This document shows positions 23,301 through 32,858 of a stretch of 64,000 bases of DNA, piece after piece. The position numbers were made by a program, and so were the translations under genes. The notes under the pieces were generated by a model. It had not been told where the DNA came from. It searched no databases and saw only the letters and a program-made list of their open reading frames with translations. The DNA lies in the NCBI GenBank assembly GCA_029339195.1, contig JAPTJF010000028.1, forward strand, positions 186,001 through 250,000, given 5' to 3'. Origin of the DNA: Micractinium sp. NFX-FRZ. Its lineage: Eukaryota > Chlorophyta > Trebouxiophyceae > Chlorellales > Chlorellaceae. How positions within the stretch are numbered: position 1 is the first letter of the stretch; each line of letters opens with the position of its first letter.

Positions 23301-26300
23301 CCACCCACCCACCCAGCAGGCAGGCCCAGCTTGTATTCTCAGCATGCTCAGCAGGCCCAAGAAATGTTTATGCACCCAGCATACCCACCCAGTGTGCCTG
23401 CCCAGCATGCCCAGCGTGCGCCCCCAGCGTGCGCCCCCAGCGTGCCCACCCAGCATGCCCAGCGTGCGCACCCAGCATGCGTGCCACGGACTTGACCTGG
23501 TAGGGGCGCAGCGGCTTGGACAGCACGCCCGCCAGCTGCTGCTCCAGCTCTGCAGGGCAGGACAGGGGGGCGAGGCACGGTGGCATTGGAGACGGTGGCA
23601 TTGGAGACGGTGGCATTGGAGGGCGGCGCCCACCCATGGCCCCCTTGCAGCCCAATGCTCGACCCTCTGGCGGGTGCTGGACCACTGGCTCTTGCATGGC
23701 ATCAAGCACTGGGCCAGCAGCACAGCAATGCGGTGCTCTGTGCTACCAGCAGGACCGCTCCCGCTGGTAGCGCCCGCACGCCCCAACCTGGCGTGTGCTG
23801 GACCACCGGGTCCTGCACGGCCTCCAGCAGCGTGCAAAACTGGCCCAGCTGCAGGTCCCCACTTTCGGCGGTCAGGTGCTCCGGCAGCCCCTTGGCTGCC
23901 AGCTTGGCTGCCAGCTGGCGGTAGGGGGCCAGCTTCCTGCGGGGCAGACAGGTCAGGGGGAGGTATCAAGTGAGGGGGCCCTGTGGAAGAGCAGCGAGTA
24001 TGTGTTTGGGCAGCGTTTTGGGAAACAAGACAGGTGGGAGGCAAAAGGGGCCTGCCAGAACGTGGGGATTGTTATATTGAATTATTAGATATTGAATCCT
24101 TGGCTAGTCTGCAGCCAGCTCCCCTCACCTCCCACTCCTGCCATTCATATCTGTACTCCAAACTGCCCCACCCTGCCATCTCGCACTCCCTTCCTGCCGC
24201 TCACCCCCTTACTCTGCACCCGTCCCACCCCGCCCAGCTCACCTCAGCAGTTCCTCCCGCTCCGGCGCTCCCTTCAGATGGTCCATCTCCCCAAACATCA
24301 GCAGCACGTCCACCGGAGCTGCAGCGGCAGCAGGAGTGCTCTGCCCACATAGTTAGCATGGCAGCAACTTGCCTCTCAAACCAAACCAGCAGCATGCCCG
24401 GCGACGCTGCAGTGGAGCCATCGTAGGGGAATGGGCGGAACAAAGCACGGACAGGTGGGGCTGGCCGGCTGGCCAGCAGGCGGGAGGCGAGCGGGCACAG
24501 GATCGCTGCCGGATCACACCATCTTGCTGCCCACACCACCCAGGCCCCGACAGTGATGCAATGCGTGGGGGGCGAGTAGGTCGACCTGCAAGCGGGCTGA
24601 TGCCAGCAAGCCAAGCAGCGGCGGCAGCAGCACAGCTTCTTGCCTGCCATGCTCGAGTCAAAGAAGTGACCGGTGAAGCCCTCTGAGGCTGCGGTGTAGC
24701 GGGCAAGCAGCCGCACTCTGAGGCGCCGCCTGGCAGCTGGTGGCAAAGCTGTGCCGGGCCCGGCTGGCGCTGCAACTGCTTCCGTGCTGCCGCCGCCGCT
24801 GCCGCTGTCGGCGCCGCTGTTGGCGCCGCCGCCGCTGCTGCCGCTAGTGGGTGGTGACACTTCCGCCAGCACCTGCACAGCCGCAGCCCAGTAGAAAACG
24901 ACTAGTTGAGCCTCCTGCAGACAGCAGCTTGAGCAGCGCGCATGTGCCACAGTGCAAAGCCTCCTCCCAACTTCGCCTATCAAACGCTCCGCAGCTAACT
25001 CCAGGCAGGCGAGCTGGTTGGGCCACGCTGGCTGCCAGCACCCACCTTGAAGGAGGATCTGCCACCCCGCTCCAGCAGAGAACATAGATCTGCCAGCAGT
25101 TTCTTCAGCTTGTCAGATGGCAGGCCTGCAGTGGCAGTAGGGACACCCCAGCTCAGAACAGGGGGCATGCAGTGCCAGCTGGCAGGCGGGCCCCGCGCAG
25201 CCATGCGCTGTGCCTGGCCGGGTGAGACGCTGAGAATCAGGGGGCTGCGCACTGCTGAGCTGGCACTTCAGGGGTGCTGAGCTGGACGCACCTTCCACAG
25301 AGAGGGTGCCGGCCCGGGCCGCTCGCTCTAGATCTGCAATAGACACTGCGCCAGCTCGGAGGCGCGTGCTGCTGCAACGGTGCAGGCAAGCAGGCAAGCA
25401 GGCAGATGGGAGCACACACAAGCGAATAGCAGGTATAAAGGAAGCAGGCGGGCGGGCGCCAGGGTCCTGGCTTCCACAGCAGCGGGGCCAATCGACTTGC
25501 ATTTGCATAGCACCTCTTGAGTCCGCCTGCCCAGGATAAAGGCCCTATGTCCGCCACTGCTCCTTTCATAGCTTACCTGCCGGGGGGCAGCTGCCAGGTG
25601 TACTGGCCGATGAGCACGTCCCGCCCTGCAGGTACCACAGGCTGAGTCCACAGCCGCACCAGCAGCACAGCCACTTCCCGCTCCTCAGGAAGAGCCTGCA
25701 GAAGGCGAAGCACAGAAGAGGGGATCACACTCCAAAATGCGTATCCAGCCATATGAGCAGCACAACAGCCTCCCGCTCCTCAGGACAAGCCTGCAGCAGA
25801 GCAGCAGGCAGGGGACAAGGGGGGGGGGCACCTTCAAATTTCTTTGATACACAATACTTTGCTACTGTTGCTTGTACACAGGGCAGGCCCAGAGTACTCT
25901 CAACGTGCCCAGCTCCTCTGCAGCTTGCCGCCTGCCCGCCCGCCTGCCTGAAGGCTTGCCTGGCTGAACATGCGCATGACCCTCATCCGCCTGCATGCCT
26001 GTGCTCCCTGGCAGCCGTCCTTTAGCGCTGCGGTGCCCAGCACCCACAAGTGTGACTTGCTTGCTGGCTACAGTTCGCCATTTGTTTACCTGTAGGTAAC
26101 ATGCCTCCACCCTGGCATAGGCCGCCAGGTCAGCACGGAAGTGGCGGCACAGCAGGCCCAGCGGCTTGGAGGGCAGCGCGCCTCCTGTCCGGGGGAGGCG
26201 GGACATACTTGGGTTAGGGCCGCCTGAGGTGGCGGCGTATGTCTCTGCCAGCTGCGCGGCTGATCAGATTTAGATGGAGGCCAGCAAAAGAGGGTTGCCG

Positions 26301-29300
26301 ATTCCTGCAAGAAAACAAGGGGAGGCCGCGCGCAGGCTGCCAAGTGCCACAAGCAAGCGTGCGCGCCCATTGAGAGGGGTGCAAGCTTGCGGACCGCCAA
26401 CCCCAAGTCAAACAGGCCATGAGGCAGCGCACTCACCGGAAGTCAGGCAGCGGGCAAAGAGCTGCAGGAAGGCCTCAAAGGGCTTGTTGGCGCGAGGGCG
26501 GGAGCGCTGGCGCGACGACTGCCCCTGCTCGCGGACTCCCGCCCTGGTGCTCTCTGGCCCTGCTGCCTCCCCCTGCTGCTGCTGCTGGGGGGCAGGGGGT
26601 GCACCCTGCTCGCCTGCTGCCTGCGTGCCCCCTGCCTGTGCGCCCGCTGCCTGAGAGCCCCCTGCCTGCGCGTTCTTTGCCTGCCCGTCCACTGCCTCCT
26701 CGTCTTCCTCCTCCTCTGCCTTCTCTGCAAGCTCTCTGCCCCGCTGCAGCAGGGTCTCCGGCAGCGATTCCAGCTCAGCAAACTCCAGCAGCTGCCTCAC
26801 ACTGTGCTTGGACGCCAGCAGCACATCGTTCACCCAAACGCTCGCCTTGCGTTGCCACTCCAGGCCTGCAGGCAGGCGCAGCGCATCCGCTGCGGTCACA
26901 TCCCACTCGCCAGCCAAGCGCTCTGCCAGCCGCTCCCAGTGCCGCTCCGGCTGCTGCTGCACCTGCTGTGCCCGCTGCGCTTGCGGCTGTGGCTGCTGCT
27001 GCTGCTGCTCCTGGGCCCGCTGCGCTTGCGGCTGTGGCTGCTGCTGTTGCTGCTGTGCCTGCTGCTGCTGCTGCTGTGGTTGCAACTGCTGCTGTGCCTG
27101 CTGCAACCGCGGCTGCCGTGGATCCTGCTGCTGTTGCGGCTGCTGTTGCTGCTGCTGCGTCTGCTGTTGCTGCTGCTGCTGCTGCTGCACTTGCTGGCCC
27201 CGCTGCCTGGGCGCAGCTTGCGCACCGCCGCCCGCGCGCCGTCGCCGCTTCCTAGGCGGCGCCGAAGCCTCGCTGTCGCTGCCGCTGCTGCCCTCTCCAC
27301 TGGCGCTGCCCACCCCAGGCTTCCACTCTGGAAAGTCTTCGTCCATCCACTCTGAGTCCACCCCATCAGAGCCCCTATCCTCCGAACAACACAGAACGCT
27401 GCCGCTGCCGCCGCCGCCGTCGCTGGCAGGCCCCTCCTCCTCCTCCTCCTCCTCCCCCTCCCCCGCGCTGCCATCTGCCACCTCTTCTTCCTCCTCTTCC
27501 TCCAAGGTAGCTGACAGAAGCATCTCGTCATCATGACCCTGTGCCTCCTCGACTCCTGCAGCAAGACGGCCCACAAGGTGGCAATGTGTGTGCAGCGCAG
27601 CAGGCAGGCAGATGTCAATACAGTTTGGCTGGGCAGGGCACACCCGGCGCTGCGCCGGTCGCAGGGCACCCCGGAAAGAGAGAAGCAGCAGCAGGCGCCG
27701 TGCATGTTCACGTGCTGCAGCGGCACGGCAGGGCAGGGCAGCAGCTCCTCTGAAGACTGGCAAGCCACCCACAGTCCAGGACACAAGCACGCACCTTCCA
27801 ACTCCATGCCCGCCGCTCCACCCGCCACCTGCTCTGCTGCTGCCATGGCTGCTGGCGCTGCAGCCGGAGCTGGGGATTGTGCGGGCAACGGCAGCGGCAC
27901 ACCGCACGCAGCACGGCACACGCATGCGTGCGCCGCACTGAGGGGCGCAGCACGCTGGTCCGCTGGAGAGGGTGCTCGCGCTTGGCCCACGGGGCGCGCT
28001 GCTGCTGCTGCTGCTGCCGCTACAGGATGCGCCACCAGGGGTGCTGCTGCTGCTCCCGCTGCTACCGGTACAAGACATGCCGCCAGGACTGCTGCTGCGG
28101 CGGCGGCAGCGGCGGCAGGATGTGCCTCCAGGAGTGCTGCTGCTGCTGGTGACCCTGCCGTTGGTCCCGCTGCCACAGCTGGCGAGGCTGCCGCTGCCGC
28201 TGCTGCGGCTGGTGGCTGTGCCGCTTCTGCTGCCGCTTCTGCTGCTGCTGCTGCTGCTGCCGCCGCTTCTGCTGCCACCTCCGCTGCTGCCACCTCCCCT
28301 GCTGCCGCTCCCAAGTTCACTGCCCCTGCCATTGGTGTCGCATGCTGCAACGGCGAGGCACTATCTCTCTGTGCCTCAGCTGCCTGTGCTGGACCTGTCT
28401 GCTTGCTTGCTGGGGTGCCCGCTGCGCATGCTGCCGGGAGGGCGTGCTGCTCTCCAAGCTCAGATGAGAGTCGGCGCTGCCGTGGCACGCTGTCTGCCGC
28501 TGCCTGGGAGGCACAACCAGGCTGGTGCTGCTGCCCTGGCTGCACCTCTGGCTGCCCCTGCTGCGTGCTAGGCTGTGGGGCTGCCAGCTGCAGGAGGCTG
28601 CCCGCTCCTGCGGGCTGCACAGCAGCAGCAGCAGCGGCACCACCGCCTGCTGCACCGTTTGCGGCAACCCCTGCCTGGCTAGCCGGGGCAGCGGCGTGGG
28701 TGCCAGCTGTATCGGCTGCCGCCAGCTGCTGGATGTTGGCCCGGCAGTCCTGCGGGGGATCAGACAGTGCAACCACTGCTTATTACCAAGAAGAGCGACA
28801 GGGCTGTCAGGCACACAGGCACGCACATGCACTGGCTGGCGTGTGGCAAGGCGGGCGGGCAGGCTGCAGGCAGGCAGGCAAGGCGCTGCGGTGCTTCCAG
28901 CTTTGGCAGGCAGCGGCGGCATGCCCCTTGCCTGCTTCTGGGGCGGTCCCGCAGCCGCCCGCTCCTCTGCTGCCTGCCGCGCCTCCGCCACATGAAGGTC
29001 GATCTTGAACGCCAGGCTCCTGCTCCTGAACAGTTCTTCCAGGTCATCACGTGTTGCAGCCAGAAGCGTGTACCCATCCGGCTCCTCCCCCTGCTGCTCC
29101 AGGCTGCCGGCAGCTGCCGTGAAGCTGAGGGGGTCGTGAGGAAAGACCACCTCCCTGCATGGGGGGGCCAATGTTAAGAGGAAGGTGGAGCAGAGGCGGT
29201 GTGAGGTGAGGTGGGGCCTGCAAGCTGACAGGCTGGCAGTGAGCGTGAGGTTGGGACTGGTGCAGGGGCTGACTGCATGCATCAGGGTTTGCACGCTTGG

Positions 29301-30209
29301 CTGCCGGCACACAGCACAGCACAGCACAGCACAGCGCACGCGAGCCACGCCACCACGGCACAGCACGGCACAGTGCAGAGCAGCACGGGATGGGGGGTGT
29401 GCGCATCACGTCCGCAGCCATGCCAACACAGCACAGCGTGGCATGCAGCAGCGCCTGCGCACTTGAGCCACGTCAGCACGCCCTCTGGCCCCATCTCGTC
29501 ATCCAGGGCCCCTGCCAACGGCCCGCCATGGTCAGGGCCGGCCTGCAGGGCAGCAGGGCAGCAGGGCAGCAGGGCAGCAATCCCAGCTGCTGAGAGCGCA
29601 CACCTGGTACCTTGCAAGCAAGTTGACGCCTGGCACACTGCAGCCCTCCACGCCATGCATGTTGGCACAGGTGCGGGGGTGGGGGCAAGGGTAGCAGAGT
29701 GGGCATGCATGCAGCGCACGGTGCGCTGGTACAGGGCTCCAATGTGCGCCCACACACGCACCTGCTGCTGGGCCTGCCGCAGCGCCTGCCGCGCTCCATC
29801 CAACTGCCTGTGTATCTTGATGCCGATGCTGATGCTGTTGAACAGCTGCTTCAGCTGGGGCAAGTCCATGCGCAGCAGCACCTCCCCATCGGGGCGCTCC
29901 CCTGGCGCCAGGCTCACCGCCCGCCGGTATGCGCCTTCATGAGCCTTGTACACTGCGGAGCACGGATTGGAGAGCGACAAGGGCTCAGGGAGGAAGATAA
30001 TCATCAAAGAAGAAGCACGCATAGCCTTGAGAGCGCCAGTACCTACCTGTGTTATGGTAAGAAGCAGAGAGCGGCGGCAGCAGGGCGGCAACGGCGGCGG
30101 CAGCAGTCCCACCCTTATTCCGGCATGCGCCTCGCCTCGCGCAAAAATACCCACCATCGCGAAGCCACTGCTGCACATCCTCCCACGTGGAGTCTGCGCT
30201 GGGAGGCAT
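17383..30209 (-). CDS. SHPRH/RAD5-like SNF2 ATPase with N-terminal SAM-like modules
   Basis: This very large multi-exon gene starts at MPPSADSTWEDVQQWL (ATG at 30209, context accATG). An N-terminal SAM-like module (WEDVQQWLRD joined to DGEVLLRMDLPQLKQLF and GIKIHRQLDGARQAL) is followed near 29.0 kb by a second half-module (DGYTLLAATRDDLEELF, FKIDLHVAEARQA). Then come Ala-rich, acidic (EEEEEEEV) and polyQ regions. The ATPase has LRPYQVKSVARML, Walker A ALEPGMGKTP, LVVVPASLLGQW, a DEAH-box variant WWRIVVDEPQ and HRWCLTGTPVRG. The C-lobe has SNSVGLNLTAAAHVFFLDP and QAIGRVHRMGQQKPIKVV. WWR-DE-Q and QAIGRVHR-GQ are typical of SHPRH. No RING finger is visible in the insert where SHPRH carries one. 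The role is probably chromatin remodelling or DNA-damage tolerance (inference). Internal exons were not all fixed. Confidence 0.75.
21147..21221. repeat. CACAG/AGCAC pentanucleotide array
   Basis: Tandem agcac units with few interruptions lie in an intron of the SNF2 gene. A shorter array of the same unit is at about 29308-29335, also in an intron of that gene. Confidence 0.85.
21858..21897 (-). repeat. Short donor-site copy in an SNF2 intron
   Basis: The exon end reads (plus strand) acctcaaactcaggcccc at 21880-21897. A copy, gcctcaaactcgagtccc, lies 22 bp further into the intron at 21858-21875. Confidence 0.6.
23375..23480. repeat. Minisatellite in an SNF2 intron
   Basis: Degenerate units of about 10-15 bp built on cccagcgtgcg and cccagcatgcc run through this stretch. 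A second local array of a 15-bp unit (tggcattggagacgg, three copies) is at 23579-23620. Confidence 0.8.
23669..23849 (-). repeat. Decayed exon copy in the SNF2 gene (LEAVQDPVVQH exon)
   Basis: On the minus strand the exon at 23790-23849 codes LGQFCTLLEAVQDPVVQHTP. The adjoining intron at 23669-23718 carries a copy that would read LDAMQEPVVQHPP. The shared plus-strand core is gtgctggaccac-ggtcctgca(c/t)ggc. Confidence 0.75.
25661..25800 (-). repeat. Decayed exon copy in the SNF2 gene (ALPEEREVAVLL exon)
   Basis: The exon start at 25661-25706 and the intron copy at 25755-25800 share cagcacaxc, cccgctcctcagga and agcctgcag. The copy keeps the acceptor-like context. Confidence 0.75.
26988..27190 (-). 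repeat. CTG-rich tract coding polyglutamine in the SNF2 protein
   Basis: On the minus strand this codes Q-runs interrupted by PQAQRAQ and RQPRLQQ. It is an impure (CAG)n array between the acidic region and the RxxWERLAERLAGEW segment. Confidence 0.85.
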
Positions 30210-30728
30210 GGTGGCCCGACAGGCCCTCGCCTGGTCCCCGCTGATCAGCCTCTCTCTGGCGGCTGAACAATGCCGTGGAAATGGTGTGCATGCCGTGGAT
30301 GCAACAAGCGCTGCCGGCAAGCGGGGCCCCATTTGAACGTACGCATGTCCTGCATGAGTTGTGCCCCCGCCAAGCCGTCGGTGGCACTGCCATGCCCCTC
30401 CCATTGACACGAGTCCCGCGCTTCCAGCGGCATGCATCACCACACCCAGTTATACCAAGTCAATTCAGACACGAGGGACATCTTGACGCTGCCTCATGCT
30501 GTTGTCCCTTGCATGGGGTACCTTGTCGGTGCGCCTTCCCCACATGACCCTCACTCGATCAAGCTGCACATGTTGTCTAAGCAAGCAACAGAAAGGTGAT
30601 ACAAAGTGAAGTCAACAGATGCACGTACGTTTGAAGGTGGGGCAGTCCATCGAAGATCAGCACCCGTCCGAGGCAGAGCTGAAAACTAGTCCTCCGCATG
30701 CTGCATGCATGCTAGGTGTGCTTTAACG
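30210..30728. other. Spacer between SNF2 and membrane-protein copy 2
   Basis: This is the 5' flank of the SNF2 gene and the 3' flank of membrane protein copy 2, both on the minus strand. No ORF or RNA gene is supported. Confidence 0.4.
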
Positions 30729-32173
30729 TCAGTGCTGCGTAGCCAGCACCGCCGCCAGGTACGCTGCCAGGCCCAGGCCGCCAACAAACACAGGCCACGT
30801 GAAGGTGCCTGCTGCGTCCAGCGCTGGCTTGCACAGCAGGCGGTACTGCGCGGGCAGGGGCTGCTCGGGGCGGCGGCGGGCCTCCCGCTGCTGCTGCTGC
30901 TCTGCAGTGTGCTGTGCACGCGGCGTCGCCTGCTCGGTGTCTTCCGTCTGCCTGCGTGCCCGCTCCAGCTGCGCACGCCACACGAGCAGCGTGGGAAGGA
31001 CGAGGCCGAAAGCGACCTGCGCGGGTGCGCAGGTGAGCGGACACAGCTTGGTTAATGCAACTGTGGCGCTGTGGGTCTTCCCATCTGCCCTGCCTGCCAT
31101 GCCATGCATGCAGGGCAAGCTAGCGGGCACACCTGCAGAGACCACACCACTGCTGTGCACTGCTCGGCATCGCTGGCCGCCGCGGCGGCTGCCGCCAGGT
31201 GCTCGCGCGTGCCTGCACAGCAGGGCAGCGGAACGGTCAGTGGGGCACCTGGAAATGCCAGAGTACGCTTTTGCGGCTGCAAGCGCTGCCTCGCCGCACG
31301 TCAGCATGCCTGGGTGCTCAATCCACTTGCTTTCAGCCACACCAACACCAGCTGGCTGCTGGCGAGCTCACCTGGGCAGACAAGTGAGGCCAGCTGCCGC
31401 AGGGCCCAATACATTCCACGCACAAGCTGCACGTTGCTGCTGTAGCGCGACACGTACTGGGCGCAACCTGCAACCACAGCAGGGGGGGAAGGGACCAGCT
31501 CAGCTCAGTGCAGTGCATAGCAAGCACAGCAAGGGCCACAGCGCATGCTGGCTCCCCACCCGGAACACCAGGTGGCAACTGCCTGGGCACGACCGGGCAC
31601 TGGCTGCCGCTCACCTGTCGGCGCCTGCAGCATCAGCAGGCCCACGCCCAGCGTCTGTGCCAGCAGGTGCACCAGCGGGGGGAGGGGCCAGCCCACTGCC
31701 ATGACGATGCAGCCGTCCATCCAAGCCAGGGGCAGCAGGAGGAGGAAGAGGGAGCGCAGCATGCTGCCCAGAGAGGTGTCTGAGTCGCCGCCACCAAGTG
31801 CGTCGCCGGCCCCGCCAGGCAGGTGCATGATGCGTTGCGTGTTGAAGACCAGAGGCACGAGGATGGACCAAGCGCGCAGGGCGACCAGTGCAGGGGTGCG
31901 CAGGCGGGCCGCGTAAAGTGGCGGTGCGCAGAGCTTGACGGTAAAGGCCGCACAGGAGAGGGTGAAGGCCACGATCAGCAGGCGCCGCTCTCCAGCCGTC
32001 AAGTTGCCCATGCACAACACTACCGCTTGCATGGCCAGCATTGCTATGAAGGTCGAGCCGTCGCTGGCGCGTGGCTCTCTGGCGGCGGCAGCGGCGGTCC
32101 CGCCGCGTCGACTGCTCTCGCCAGGCTGCCGGCCCAGGCCAACGACGGCTTGCTCCTCGACCAGACGGCCCAT
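30729..32173 (-). CDS. Seven-helix membrane protein of unknown family, copy 2
   Basis: The exons are 32173-31615, 31467-31372, 31212-31133 and 31016-30729, joining in frame to 340 residues. It is the paralogue of the gene at 14610-15942. Shared blocks include (A/P)(L/A)LVALR, LRSLFLLLLPLAW, PLPPLVHLLAQTLGVGLLM, QLASLVCxG, TREHLAAAAAAA, VAxGLVLPxLLVWR and TWPVFxGGxGLAAYLAAVLA. Unlike copy 1 it has an extra phase-1 intron (31371-31213) between VCPG and TREHL. The loop before the last helix is Gln/Arg-rich. The function is unknown; the hydrophobic layout predicts an integral membrane protein. Confidence 0.7.
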
Positions 32174-32858
32174 TTCTGAGCAGACGCCGCTTGACAGGCG
32201 CTGCTTGCGAGCCGTGTGCGAGCGCAAGCGCTGTCGGAGTTGCGACCTTGCTCCAATACCGGCGCGGCAACTTGGTGGCACCCTAACTCACGGAACGGGT
32301 TGGGATGGGCGGAAGCAGGCGGCACTTGTCCAGCCCTCAAAGTGTATCCACCACTTGCACCCCGCACCTTTGCGAAGAGCCCAAGTTGATACAAGTATTT
32401 GCGGAGTGTTTCGGGAGCGCGCACATGTGCATGCAACACAGCTTCCGTGCCAGCTGCCCTGTGACATCACCATGTGTGCCAGTGGCCGTGGGCTCCTTTC
32501 CCCGAGGCACGTGGCACCCAGCCACTGGACCACCAAGCCTGCAGGTACCTGCCTTACAAACCTGCCCCCCTCTCTCCTTCACCAGCCTGGTGATGGGCTG
32601 AGCCCATCGCCCCTTGCCCCCTGCGCTGCGTTGCCGCTGCGGGCCAGGCAGCTAACAGGGCGTGAGCAGAACGGCGCACACAAACGAAAGGTGGCCAAGA
32701 GTGAGGCGTGCCAGGTGCGGGGTTAGCAGAGGGGCTGCAGCCAATGAGATGCCAGGCCAGCCATCACAAGGAGATCACAGGAAGACTGTTTCAAATATGA
32801 GCAGCGGCAGCAGCACGACGGTGGCTGCCAGCAGCAGGGAGGCGTGCTGTTGCCATCA
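32174..32858. other. Spacer between membrane-protein copy 2 and syntaxin
   Basis: This is the promoter side of copy 2 and the 3' UTR side of the syntaxin gene. A minus-strand TGTAA (plus ttaca at 32554-32558) lies about 300 nt past the syntaxin stop. No gene is seen. Confidence 0.4.

Noticed and set aside
23375..23480. CRISPR-like array of short repeats
   Set aside because: Units are degenerate and contiguous with no unique spacers. This is an intronic minisatellite in a eukaryotic gene.
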